A stretch of DNA of 64,000 nt, taken from positions 3,199,571 through 3,263,570 of the forward strand of contig JANPWX010000060.1 in the NCBI GenBank assembly GCA_024734555.1, read 5' to 3'. A program made the translations under genes and the position numbers. This document shows, piece by piece, positions 35,380-48,250 of the stretch. The stretch is from Trochalopteron elliotii. Lineage: Eukaryota; Chordata; Aves; Passeriformes; Leiothrichidae. Each line of letters begins with the position of its first letter. Position 1 is the first letter of the stretch. Under the pieces are notes generated by a model. It ran no database searches and was not told the origin of the DNA. It saw only the letters and a list, made by a program, of their open reading frames with translations.

Positions 35380-38236
35380 TGCAAATAACAAACACCAGAA
35401 CAGCATGTATTTGATGGAATTCATATTATTTTCCCTTATGATCAGAATCACTTTGTCTTTAAAAACAAGCAAAATATCTGGAAAACAAAACAGATAATGT
35501 TCAAGTGATTTTTAAAGGATGAAGGTCATACTTTAACAAAAAATAACAATAATCCAACCAACCCTTCTACAGTTTTTACAATTAAACTGAAAGCAACAGA
35601 AACGTTAGCAATGCAATCCAGTCAATTCAGGCTCTCCCTGCTTGAAGTTGAGGATCTGCCAATTCATATAAAAAACTTGTATTTCAAAATGAAATATAAA
35701 ATCCTTCTTCACCTGCTTGAAATGAAAAGAAATCCCAGTGGAGCTTGCAAAATATATGTCCATTGTTTAATGACCTTCTGATACCAGTGAAAGAACATCC
35801 AAGAATGTTGCAGAAAGTTCTGGTCTAATCAGGTTAATGATGGAAGCCAAGGCCAGGACTACAGCAAGCTGTTCGTTAGCATTTGATATTTCTGGCAAAT
35901 AAACTCACTGCTGTTCATCCATTAAGTTCTCATCCAACAAATGGTAACAACTGCTCCTGACATTCAGTACAGAATATTCTGCTCCCTTACAGAGTCCTGC
36001 TGCTCTAAAGAAGCCACCACTGACATGAAAAGGGGGCCAAGCTTCTTCCAATGGCTTCTGTTAAACCAGCACAGCAATAAAATTCCAGCTGAACAGGACA
36101 AAAACTGATCATAATTTTTTACTTCTCAGTGTGTGAGGAAGTATCTGGGGAAATTTTGTTCTTCATTGAGATGCAGGATAGGGAAAATAAAACAGAATTA
36201 TTATTATGTTCTCAGGCTTCATACTGAGATCATGGTTCTGTGAACATGTACTGAACATGATATTTTTCATAAGTACTGTTCAATCTACCATGTGCAAGTT
36301 TCCAGATTTCTGCTGGCCTTTAAATCCCAGTTTTATATGTCTCTCACAATCAGTATTCACTGGTGAGCTGCATGGACATAACCAAGCTTGCTCCAGCTGA
36401 TGACTGACCAGCTTTAAAAGGCCCGGAAGAGCTGTTTTCTCCAGCTGGAATGTTGATTAAAGCTATCTCAGCAAGCATGGAATATATGAGCACTCAATTT
36501 CCAGCCATTCACCTAGAGACTAGCCGAAATGCAAGATTTGCTGAGGTCAGGCTTGGATGTGTATAAAACTTTTTTGGCCAGAAGGGATAATTTCCCTGTT
36601 CACTGAAGGGGTTCCTGCTCTGCTGGCCAGCAGTCCTCATTACAGTCTGGAGCTGTGAAATGCCTCAGATTCCTTCAGAGTCCCAAATCCTTCTGCAGCC
36701 AATGGAATCCTGAAAGACATTCGTCACCAGCCACTTTGAGGAGCTGCTCAAGTAACTCATAATTCCTCAGGCAGGGGTGGATTCTTCCCCTTTCATGGCA
36801 AGGTCAATGGGGAAATGGAACTACTCTCTTAAATCCATCTGAGGACACCACGGTGCCAGTGCCTCAAGAAGCTCTGAACTGCCTTTCCCTCCCTGGAGTT
36901 CCTCCCCACTGTCAGAGTCATCCTACTGATCTGTCCTCATGTATTTTTCTGCTGTCCTGAAAAATACACTGCAGGCAAGTACACGCACATATTCAGAAAT
37001 TCAAAGGAGCGTTCCAAATAAGAATCTTAAACATTACTCAAGAGTCTGCTTGATTTTTCAAAAGAACCTGGATTCCTACTTTCTGCCCAGGTGGAGGCTG
37101 GACATGGAATTCAGCTAAGCATGTCAAGCAGTATCTGAAGTTCAGCAGAAGTTAGCAAGACTCACAGAAAAGATCCAGACTTTCAGGTCAGCTGAACCAT
37201 AATCAAAAGCTATAAAAACTTATGAAAGACAGCCACCAGCCAACAGCTGATATCAAAAAGCAACAGTTCCTGTGATAAGGAAGGAATCCATTTCCTCACA
37301 GTTGGTTTCTCCCAAAAGATCTGAAACCTCCATTTTCCAGGAATGAGCACTTAATAGAAGATGAAGTACAATGTTCTCATTCTGCTAAATCTCATCTACT
37401 TACAAATCACTGAAGTGTTCTGTCTCTTGCAGTTGCTTTGCAAATTGGCTGGCAAATATTAACTTAAGCTGGTCTGCTAAAGGTGATCAACTTTTTGCTT
37501 TTCCATTTCAGTGATCCAGATAAAGTCTGGGTACAATACAAATGAAGTCTGCACTGTCCAGGGAAGAAGGATTTTGTGAGGAGATCCACTAGATTCCCAT
37601 GGAGGGCTAGACTAAAACTTCTCTGGGATCCAAGCTGTCACCTTGCTGGCACTAAATGCAACCTATTTTTTTCAACCCCATGATATAGTTTTTGCTAGTT
37701 AAAAAGACACATTCACTTTTTTCGCTGACAGTTGCACATCATAAAGTCTTACAATTTCCTTTGGGGACTCCTGACCACTCTTTAATACACACTTTGAGTG
37801 GTTACAAATATGAACTCTCTAAAACTGCAATGGTTATGCAGCCAACACACCAGAGGCACATAACACAGGCAGGTGAAAGACTGGATAGAAGATAGACTGC
37901 AAAGGTCAGCTGATATTTACAGCTCCAGCTCTCAGTGAGAGCAACCTGGCTGCTCTGAATTCAACAGTCTGGCTTCGATCCTCAGGGAAATATGGTCTAA
38001 CCATCTCCTGCTTCCACTCCAAAGTGATTGATGCACTTCAGCGGTTGCTGAAGGAGAGATATGAAAAAAATTACCAATCTATTTAGAAGAGCCCATCATG
38101 GGGTCTTTTATGTGTAAACATCTCCTGATTTGATGACAATTTATAGGATAAATTATTTGTCACACTATGTTTTTAATTACTTAGACTAGACAAGATTAAT
38201 TGCAATTTATTTCAGTTGAGGTTAGCAAGAGTATCA

Positions 38237-38272
38237 ACATCTCCTATTGAGCACACATCTCCTATGGAGATA
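38237..38272. repeat. 18-bp imperfect tandem duplication
   Basis: ACATCTCCTAT recurs at 38237 and 38255, with a similar following half (TGAGCAC against GGAGATA). Two imperfect units. Confidence 0.6.
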
Positions 38273-41200
38273 AGTCTGTATCCTCCTTGTCTTCTCTCCA
38301 AACTCAATGGAAATAAATTGTCTCCTGCTCAAGGTGCTCCGTGCTTATCATCCCCAGTGGCTTCTTCTAACCAAGTGGCATCAGGGTTCTAAAAGCCCTG
38401 AGGCCTAAAGAGCTAAGTCCCTGTTTCCAGGTTTCTACCATGCCTGCACTTTGATGAAGGAGGCACCTCAAAAGCTGGAGAAGGGAACCAGCCTGGAGCT
38501 CTGAAAGGCTGCTGCAGTTTCCCATGCCAAGGTACTGACAGCGCAGGCAGAAAGGGAGCAGCAGCCAGAGGCAGAAATGATGGAGCTGGCACTGAAATCA
38601 GGTGAGGGTAGCAAGACACAAGATCACACACCATTGCCATTTTAGAATGAGAGGTAGGAATCACAACTGGATTGTAAAATTAACTGATGGCAGTAAATAA
38701 AATAAGGTAGAAAAAGCAGATGGAAGTAGCAACATATTCGGGTACATTGTAAGACATTCATTACAAGACCGCCTGCAGCAGAGGCTGAAACCTCATTAGT
38801 CATATGTACTTCTCTGCACCAAATGTGTGATATTTACCATTATGATTAGTTTATAGATTAGTTGAAGTTTGGACCAATGCCTGGTTTTATTCTTTCAGAA
38901 GCACTTGAACTATCTTCAGGGTAAACAGATAAAGCAGATAACAGTGTAAACTAAGAAAAAAAATATATGATGTAGAGTGGCTCACAGAGCAAAGACAAAA
39001 ATAATCCTATATATATACAGAAAAACAGTATGAAAATAAGAGATGAGTGTGGACAGATGATAAACACTGCAGGTGTATGGTTCTCATTCACATCCAGTTG
39101 GGCAGTTAAGGCAATAACCTATAGAAATAGGACTGCCTTTTAAGAACAAAAATTACTGCCTGATATCAGCTGAATGATTCATCCTCCAGTTTGCTGGAGA
39201 TTGAAGCAGAACTGCAGTGTGCACAAACAAGTCTCTTTCTCTTACTGTTGATTTTATGGATTATCATGAAGAAACTAGGAAATAGCAGACCACATTGAAC
39301 CCCAATCAGATTTTAGTATTGGGGAGAAAAAAAGCACTTAATATTTAAAAAATATTTTCTTAATGTAGCTCAAAGCATTTTTTTCAGTGAAGAATGGTTT
39401 CAAATTATAGTTGCTAGTAGAGTTTTAGAATGCTGCTCTCACCAAACAATATATGCATGAACTGGCAGAGGGCTTCTCAGCTGCAAGTGGAAAAAAGAAT
39501 TAAGGTTGCAACTGCAGCAGGGAAAGAGTGCAATACAAAGGAACAGTGGAATAGAAGGGGTCAAAAGGGATCATATGGCTTCCCAGGGGTGGAATGAGAC
39601 AAACATTCAAGAGGTGAAGAGTGATGAGTTTTGAGCAGGATGAATAAAGGTCTCTGTCCCTCTCTCTTCTTCCCTGACTGTCCCAGCTTGTCTCCCTAGG
39701 GTACAAACCTGGATTTGAGAACTGAGAACATCAGGGCTGCTGCTTTACTTCTCTCCTTCACCCTTCCCTACTCATCTCTGCCTCACTGTGGAAGAAGAGA
39801 CCAAGTCAGCAGCCATTCCCTGCCCAGGAGTGCAAAAGGCAAACACGCCAAAACTGGAGGCAGAGATTAGCATCTGAAGGTCTCAGAGAAGGGCTTTTTG
39901 TTCTTGAAAGAAAGCTGAAGCAGACTGTTGCTCCTGGAAGAACATGACCCTTGGAGTACAGTTAATCGTTTGTTCACTGCTGATGTGGTGGATTGAAGAA
40001 TCTCACTCTGAGGCCACTTGAGTGGCATTGTAAAAGGGACCACAGTAGAATCAAGAATGAGCCTAACTATCCCGTCAGCAGCACTGAGTTACTGGATCAA
40101 ACTACATCTACCTGCACCTTAAATTTGCCTGCTGCTCCCTTTCCAAAGCCAGTAAAAAAGCAGATTTGATCACAGAAAGCTAAAACTGCTTAGATGAGAC
40201 CTGTCTGTGCTGAAAATCGGCTCTTTTGAATTTCTGATTCAATGCATTCAGCCCTTTGGATTACTACTTTTAGGAGTAATTGTCCCCAAGATTATTAACT
40301 AAAACCTCTTGTAAGTCTCACTGAGAAGTTAATTAGTTTGTCTCAAAAAACAAGTGTCATATTGCTAGAATCTTGCCAACCCAACACAGAGCTCAGTGCA
40401 TCCTGTGAGAACAACCATCAGTTCAAGCTGGTTTTGAAAAAGACACTCTAAATTACCCCAGGTTATCTGAGTTGAATTTTATTTTTTCCAAATTTATGGC
40501 TGACCATTATTCCCATGCCTTGTCTTATATCAGCTAAAATTGATAGGTTTTTGCTTTCTCTCTTATATTTTCCTTGGAATGCTTCATACAACAAATCTAA
40601 TAAGGTGTTTAGAAAGTCAGCTGATGTATGAAGACAATAACAATCTGAGGAATATCAAATTGCTTGGAGACTGAAGAGCAAAACAAAAAGAGGAAAACTT
40701 CTTGGGAAGAGATAAGCACAGAAGAAAAGATAAAATTTACAGAGGTCTACAACAAATTACTTTAGCACATGTGTGCATATTTATGTTATTTCCAACAGAA
40801 AATGTCAAAGGAATTCTCCACAGCACTGCTAAATGAGCACAGACTTTTCTACAGGTGAATACTTCTTAAGTGTTCAGGAGTCTTAAATAATTATGTACCC
40901 TCTTAAAACAGATGACATGTTCCATGCAATCCTGGCAGCCCTTAGAGAACAATTACAAAGTTTATATTATCTTTTTTAGGCTGTATTTGGTCTGTTTGTA
41001 TTGGATATATTCTGGATTTATTCTCTATAACAGTGAAGACATGGGGGATCTACATGATACAGAAGTAAACCAAATAAATCCAAAATGTTTAAGCAAAAGT
41101 AAATCGGTGTTTCTCTGTGTATAAGAAATGGACACCTGAAAGAATTGATGGGGATGCTGAAAACAAAATGGAATGGCAAAGTCTACTACAAGAAGCTATT

Positions 41201-41938
41201 GAAGATTGTACTGAAACTTGAGATTCAAAACTATTACAAACATATACATGGATAGCAGATTGCTATCTACAAGTGCTATAATTGAGAACAATCTATATAT
41301 TTTGGAAGAAAGATTGCAATTTGATTAAGCCCTGAAGCAAAATCTCTGGTGAGATGAGGAATTAAACATGTCTGAAGATGTGCCGTAGGGTGTCTGCCTG
41401 TTATAGGCCCTTCTAAGGAATCTGGGTTGGGTCACTTCGAGGACAGGATATTGGATTGCCTACTTTTATCCAGCATGAAATGTCTGTATTCCTCTGAATT
41501 TCCAAACTGAATCATAACTTTTGCTTGAGGACAGTATTTTTGAAATTATTTACTGCACCTTCTTTATGTTACTGTTTAAACACTACGTAAACCATTGGTA
41601 CACGCTTATTTTTACCAGGGAGCTGTTTATAAACTCAGCTAAATGTAATTAATGTCAAATATTTCTTCTTTTATTAATTGAATTCAATGGGTTTCAACAA
41701 CACAAGTGCCTCAAGCAGAATTATAATCTGCAACTCTTGAGGAATTTCTGATGGTCATTAATGCAATTAACAAAAAATGCTATACTTTTCCTATTTCATA
41801 TTTTCTAAAGTCTTGCATATTTTTTCCCTGAAATCCATGTGTAAATCAGCTACATATGCTTCTGTCTTCTTTAAAGACAGATCAGCAAACAATGATGTGA
41901 TCTTAAAGATGTATCCTAAAATGCATACTGTAGGTGTT

Positions 41939-41989
41939 AAAAAAACACCCAACAAAACCCCCAAACAAACAGAAAGCAAAGAAAAAAAA
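41939..41989 (+). repeat. A/C-rich low-complexity run
   Basis: An A-rich run broken by C clusters (AACACCCAACAAAACCCCC, then CAAACAAACAG) that ends in eight A. It has the same character as the tracts at 27815 and 45372. Confidence 0.75.
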
Positions 41990-44501
41990 TTACTAATTTG
42001 AAACCTAATCATGCTGGGTTTAGGTTTAGTCTATTTTTTCAAAATCTTGATCCTGAGTAACACATACTGTAATACTGTGAAAACAACCTGATCTTTCCAT
42101 TTATATTTGATAATTTCCCCAAACCTCAGTTTCAGTCCTCCCAGCAGATGTTTACCAAAAAAAATAAAGATGACTTAATATCTTCTGACATAAATTCCAT
42201 GTTAACCAATGCTACCTGTGCACTGCTTTACATGGTCTCTTCCTGTGTAATTATTCCATATCAGTTCACTAATGAACAATGCCTCTCACAGAATTTCAAA
42301 TCAGTTTTAGAAGATCTTACATCAAGGTTTTCTTTGCCTATTTTTTATTTAAATTAAAATCATTACACTGACACAATTAGTGGGAAGAGCAGTTTGAGTG
42401 ACATGATGATCAGGTTGTCTTTTTTGAGCCAGAGTAATAAAAGGAGACCAGAGCAGTACAGCACAGATATGATAACACCCCACTGGCATACAAAACCTGA
42501 CAAAGTGCAGGCTTTGGAGAAAAAGAAAAGCCCAAACACCACTCTGTGGAATGCCCAGTACTTCACTGATTTTTCTTATAATCATAACAGCCGTATTATC
42601 ATAATGCAAAAACACTACTGAATATACTCTATTTTTTTACTGCCCAGACATTTCCAAGTGATCTTCAAGCTCAAAACAGAAATTAATCCTTACTTCCAAA
42701 AGTTTGCAAGCCTGGTTTAATGTTGGTGGTTTAGTGAAAACAATCATCCACTATCCAGCATTAGGTTCTAGGGCTAGAAAGAAAACCATTCAGATTAACA
42801 TCAGCCAGCACTCTCACCTTACTGGCAGTTTAATGTTTGACAAGCATTTCTGAGGGGAGATGGATGTTTAAAGAATGGTCTGCAGCAGTTTTGGGGGCAT
42901 GACTCCCAGATGTGTCCCAATGAGACAAAGCCAAAATACACTAAGTTTTCAGCCATACTGACGAAGAAAGAATGATCAGAATCAGAAATAAAATAGTTTG
43001 GTGTGAACAAATAAGTTGGATGGTGTGACAGTCTTAAAAACGAGGACAAGTAACTTCTCTTTGATGCAACAGAAGAGTATTGGAGAGATACAAAACCTGA
43101 ATAATGAGCTAGAAAAATGAATTTATACAGATATGAAGAAAGCAAGGTTGCATTTCTCCAGGCAACAGAAAAGGCATTTACAGCAACCAAGCTGTGACCT
43201 GATGAATCTAGACAACAATTTTAGCTGTGTGAACTGACTAAAAAGTTATGGACTTAGAGCTGTAGGGCAGAATGAGACAGCATGACCAAGGCATAGGGAG
43301 GATCTGCAGAAATACCTAGAGATGGTGACTGGTTTTCTGAGCTACAAAAACTGAAAGTCCTGTTTTAAACTAAATGAGTCAAACAGAACAAAACATATTA
43401 AGGAGGAAATTGAAGAAGGGTGGTAGACTATAAAAGCTATGAGATGTCAAATAAAATTTTGTGGCTCTCTTGGAAGAGTCAATGCCAACTTGACTTTCGG
43501 TCAGTGCTGTTGGAGACATCTCTCTTTGTCCTCAAAAAAAGGATGCAAGAAGATGTGATACAAACAAATTATTTTTTAAAACAAATCATATTTAGTATGT
43601 GCTGATGACTTGCTGCCTTTTACATACATATGTTTTTGCTATGGCAAGACCATGTTTTTCAATTAATTTGACAGTGTGATTCAATGTAATCCAATCGAGG
43701 TATATAAAGAGCTGTGTATAATCAGAAAAGTACTAAAACAGAACTCTTCTGAAAAGGCATTTGGTGTGATGGTGAAACTTCAGGAAACTGAATCAGAAAT
43801 CTGAAGCAGGAAACAAATCTAAAACAGTGCTACAAATCCCAGTGGGAAAGTCATTTGTAGATGTGAAATATTCCCACCACAAATCTTGGTATTCATGCGT
43901 TATATAAAAGTAAGTGTACGTCTGGGAACAAATAGAGGAGAGAAAAGAACCTTAGACTGTACTGAAACATTGGAGCATTATTGTTCATTCCCATGTAGTT
44001 TAAAATCTCAGAGCATTCCTGGTTTGAACCTTTATTTTTAGGGATCCTACCATCAAGCTTCACTATGCACATTTAGTTGCAAATTGGAATGCAAGGTATA
44101 AGCCCAGAAGTGAAATTATTTTAGTTAATTGAAGGGGAGAATGTAATCAGTCAGATTCTTTTTCTAATTAAAAACTGCAAAAAATAATTAATTCCAAATG
44201 CTTTCTTACACAAAATAGCTCCAAATCAGATAGGGATTTAGGATGCATAATTCAAGCTTCAATACAGGGTTGAAATCCTCTCCAGAAATTTCCAGTGTAT
44301 ATGCATCCAGATTTTGGACTGGGAACAGTTTCTATTCAGACATTTAAAAGGATGTAAAACAAGATGGCTATATAAACTATACATACTATACATATGTTCT
44401 GAGCCCTTTAGGGAATTTGAAATTACAGTCTGAGTATGAGACCCAGGGGCTTAGTTTGGATTTGAAAGACCCAGAAAATTACAAACATGTCAGTGTATAA
44501 C

Positions 44502-44586
44502 TACTTCATCCACTTCACAGAAATACAGACCATAGCTGCAAGAAGAACTTTGAGAGGTAAAACAATTTAGTCAAATGCTCCATAAC
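44502..44586 (-). mobile_element. Possible ancient MIR-type SINE relic
   Basis: CTTCATCCACTTCACAGAAA, then TTTGAGAGGTAAAACAATTT, then AGTCAAATGCTCCATAACA follow the order of the reverse-complemented MIR 3' half (TCATCCCCATTTTACAGATG, CAGAGAGGTTAAGTAACTT, GCCCAAGGTCACACAG). Every segment is diverged but colinear over about 85 bp, making it the better of the two MIR candidates. Confidence 0.4.
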
Positions 44587-45371
44587 ATTTTTCACTAGGA
44601 AGCTTTCCTTGGTCTCACTTACATCTTCCTTATTATATTTTAAGATCATGTTTGTCTATTTTACCCATCCTAGACAGGAAGATAAAGTTCTCTATGTCTC
44701 TGCATACTACACTGGAAAACATTTTCACATCCCCCCTTGATGCTAAGCATTCCTATTTTCTTCCTTTTTTTCTGTGAAAATTATGCTGAGCTCCTTTTCA
44801 GTTCATTCAAACAATTTCTATTTCCCTGCAGTGGAGTGCTCAGACCTGAACACAGTAGAGCCTTTCCAATGCTAATTATGATGGAGAACAATTTCATGGC
44901 TTTCCTGGGCTGCAAAATACACCATGGCTCTGGGCACTGCATACATGACAGTATTGTGATATATTGTGGGGATACTTGTTCCCTTGTGACACTATGCTAT
45001 TTGTTACTTGTGATTTATGTGTGATTTCTTATAATCGTCAGGTCCTGTTCTGAAGGATTTCCAATTTTACCTCTTTTGGTGAATGAACAGCTTATTCCTA
45101 TCAAAATATAGTACACTGGCTTTCACTGAGCACAAATACAATATATTTTTAATCAAGATTTTGACTTTGCCATTTTGAGCTCAAAAATAGACTAATGCTT
45201 TCAGTGCTTTTACAGAAATTGAAGTTAAGCTGAGTCCTTTACAATTTGCCTCTCCTCTCCCACTTTTTTTGACACTTATAAATCTTTCCTAAACTTGCCC
45301 TGTATAACCTATGTACTACACATTCTTAAGATTTGGTGTTTATCTAAAAAGTTCAGTTTGTCCAACTGATT

Positions 45372-45426
45372 AAAAAAATCCCCAAAACAAAAAAACAGAC
45401 AAAAAACCCCAAACAAAACCAAATAA
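45372..45426 (+). repeat. A/C-rich (CAAAA-like) low-complexity run
   Basis: Runs of A interrupted by CCCC, ACAGAC and CCAAATAAATCC. The third A/C tract of this type in the window, all with A on the plus strand. Confidence 0.8.
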
Positions 45427-48054
45427 ATCCAGTGAATGGTCTGTGGAGATATTTTGTTCAAGGTATTACAGAATTAATTTGTTCTTTCCAATCTGCTCAT
45501 AGCAATTGGTTATGATCTGTTAAGCTAATTTTCCTCATTATTGATCCAGAAGTGACTTTACAGGCAAAACGTCAGAGGTACTGCAATAATTAAATCAGGA
45601 GTAAAGTTTCTATCACCATTGGGTTTCATTGTACTTAACAGCGTGGTGGATGGGAGATCAGTATTCACCCCTTTGGAAATTTCCAGGTTGTGTATCCCTG
45701 CAGGAAGCAGGACATTGTACATAATTTCTTGTTTTATGGCAGATTTTAAATGTCTCTAATACCAATGGATGTGCATTGTGCTGCACTGCTGTGCTTTGAG
45801 GCAAGTTAATGACAGCTATTCTTTGTAGGTTTTTAAAATTATTTTAAAAGGTGATAGTTAATAGGAGTTTGTTTCCACAACATTATAGTCTGACCCATTT
45901 TTACATATCTTTCACCTGACATTTGCTTTCACCATTATTTTCAACTCTGTTGGTCTGTGGAGGTGCCTACAATGCTTCCACTAGTAGATACACTAAGATT
46001 TTCATTACTCCAGTACATTTTAGAGTTCCCATATCAGAGTTAGCACTGTCACCTGAAAATCTGTCCAGTGATAATGTTTCTGTATAACTAAAGCACTGCT
46101 CAGAGCCCTGATTTTGAGGCAGGCAAAGTTATTTTGGCCATGAAATAGTATTGGTAAGCAAGTGAATGCATTGGCAACCTCAGGTCAATGGACCGGGTCA
46201 TCTGGTCATGTACCTACAGCATTCTCCAATTGCTTCACTCCTCCAGATTAGATTTGGTGGTATGATATTCACAATCATTCCCGAGATAATCCCAAATCTG
46301 CACAAAAAATACTGACTGAATGTGACCCAGCAATGTTTGAAAGGAGTTCTAACAAAAAGCCCTGGTTGTGGTTCTCCCTGTTAGCTCAGAGAGGGGAGCA
46401 CTGGGTAGGGGCCATCCTGGGGAGCCCATTAATTCACTGAGGATCCAGGTACAGACCTCCAGCCAGAAGAAAGCCTGACAATCCCAGACTACAAGAAACA
46501 CTGAATGAAAAGCATCCAATACTGAAGGTCCAAGCACTGAATATTTGAATTCTGAACAAAAGTCCAGCAAAGGGATGTGCAAATGACCAGTTACTGTTTC
46601 AAACAATCTTTGGAAGCATCTCCTCAGAATAAGGAATTTCCTTGCTTTGCACACTCTGCTGAATAGGGAATTCATGCTTCAGGATTAGAGAATCCCTTTG
46701 ATACAGCCCTCAACAACAGTGTTAGAGGGGAACGTGCACCACCCTGGAAAATTAAATCCATGCCTGAATCAAGTGCTAGAGAAGAGCAATAGTGAAAGAT
46801 CAGTTTCAGAATTAGTGTGATATGCTTGAGTGTGGAGTTTCTTCCTGCTTTTCAAAGTAAAATTTTATCTGATGCTTTGCTTTTAAAGTTATTTGAATTT
46901 TGAAGTCTTAAGCAGTTTGTGACTAAGGAAGCGTATCATCTAGATAGAATAAATTGTTTTCTCACTGTTGAAAATTAATTGTAGGGTTATCACAGGCTGA
47001 AAAATTTGGTCATTTGAGACTAGGGAGAAGAGAAGAACATGGTTTGAGTTGGTTTTCAATTAAATCCTACATTGATATATTAGTAAATTCAGTACTGTGC
47101 TAACTTAAAAACACCTGCAGGGCTTTCCTAAAGCTCTGATTTACTTCTAGCTGAGACAGAGGATTTAATTCTATTTTCAATTCTAGACAACTCAGGCACA
47201 ATTTACATTTGCTCAAGATTTTAGAGGTAAATAATATAACACCCCTGACAGGTTATAATTAATGGTTTTTTAAGGTACATACACACTATCAGATGATTAC
47301 ACTGTAGTGACAGAAGTGCAAGGCAGGATATCTTTTAAACAGATAGATTATGAATTAATTTTAGCATAGGATATTTTTTCCAGTGCAGGCAATAGCCCTG
47401 TACACTTTGAAATCAGAGATTTTATAAATAATAGCCCTTTGTGTCTTCTCAGAAGGTCCCTTTCAGGTTTGAATGTCAGCTTGACTGCTAGAATAAAAAG
47501 CCTAAAAATTATCAGTTCTACAATTCTTATGAAAATGTTACATGTTCTCACAGTTGCCATGTAGTAAGATTAAAATATGTTCAGTACTCATGTACCTAAT
47601 TCTTTAGGGGTATCAGGGAACAAAATACAGGAACCACCATAGTGACTTTGAGGTCAGGAGTTGCTTCAGTCCCACATCAAGAGGCACCTGGAGGCAGTTT
47701 GAATAAAACTGCCAAGCCTTTGTATAAGGAGCTTTCTGTGTTCAGAAAACAGAGGTGTGTGCTGAGGAGCTGTGAGAGGCTGAACTGGTGTTGAGCTGAG
47801 CCCCCATCCCACAAAGCCCAGTCTGGCAGATAAAATGAACCCTCAGGCTGTTTGAGGAGGGACCTCAGCAGCACAGTGAACATGATGAGCACAGCACAGG
47901 CCCTTCTTTTGTTTGACCTTCTGTTCTTACATTTGTTGGCAGGAGAAGCTTGTTAGAACAGAAACATTCACCACATGGGAGAAGGCAAAGCAAGGATTTT
48001 CTTTTTCTTCACTCCACCCTGCCTCTTCTGTTATTTTCCTCCCTCCAAAGGGAG

Positions 48055-48250
48055 ACATTATTTAGCTTTGTAACTAAAAATCACATTGGTAATAAGCACA
48101 TTAAATATATTGCCTAATTATATTGCCATTATTTTGTGAAGAATTCAGTGCTTTTGTTCAATTTTATCTTTTTTCTTCTCTTGCCCACAAAGAATATTTA
48201 TGAATTATGCATACAAACATAATTAAGAATAACAATTGGTGAATTTTACC
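48055..48250. promoter_or_regulatory. Candidate AT-rich regulatory block
   Basis: About 195 bp, repeat-free, dense in homeodomain-type cores (ATTA, TAATTA) with an ATTATG/CATAAT inverted pair (within GAATTATGCATAC to ACATAATTAAG) and an AACAATTGG SOX-like word near 48231. It resembles AT-rich conserved noncoding elements, but without alignment this remains a guess. Confidence 0.2.

Larger units (their letters stand above)
33801..41938. other. Noncoding stretch, no gene seen
   Basis: No supported gene in about 8 kb. The parts at 36400-37000 and 37060-37340 are slightly GC-richer but show no LTR or LINE signature I recognise. Near 39645 a GAATAAAGGTCTCTGTCCC word looks like the polyadenylation part of an LTR, but no matching TATA box, TG start or CA end could be placed. 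Small repeats are listed separately. Confidence 0.55.
41990..48054. other. Noncoding stretch, no gene seen
   Basis: The longest frame is 123 codons on minus (42819-43190). It has no recognisable domain and is judged chance. A possible MIR relic lies at 44502-44586. The segment at about 47640-47890 is somewhat GC-richer, with no signature I can name. Confidence 0.55.

Noticed and set aside
39645..39710. GAATAAAGGTCTCTGTCCC followed by pyrimidine-rich sequence, like an LTR R/U5 end.
   Set aside because: No matching TATA box, TG start or CA end could be placed around it; too little to call an LTR.
42819..43190. 123-codon open frame on the minus strand.
   Set aside because: No domain, no start context, no neighbouring exon-like frame; within the range expected by chance for this much sequence.
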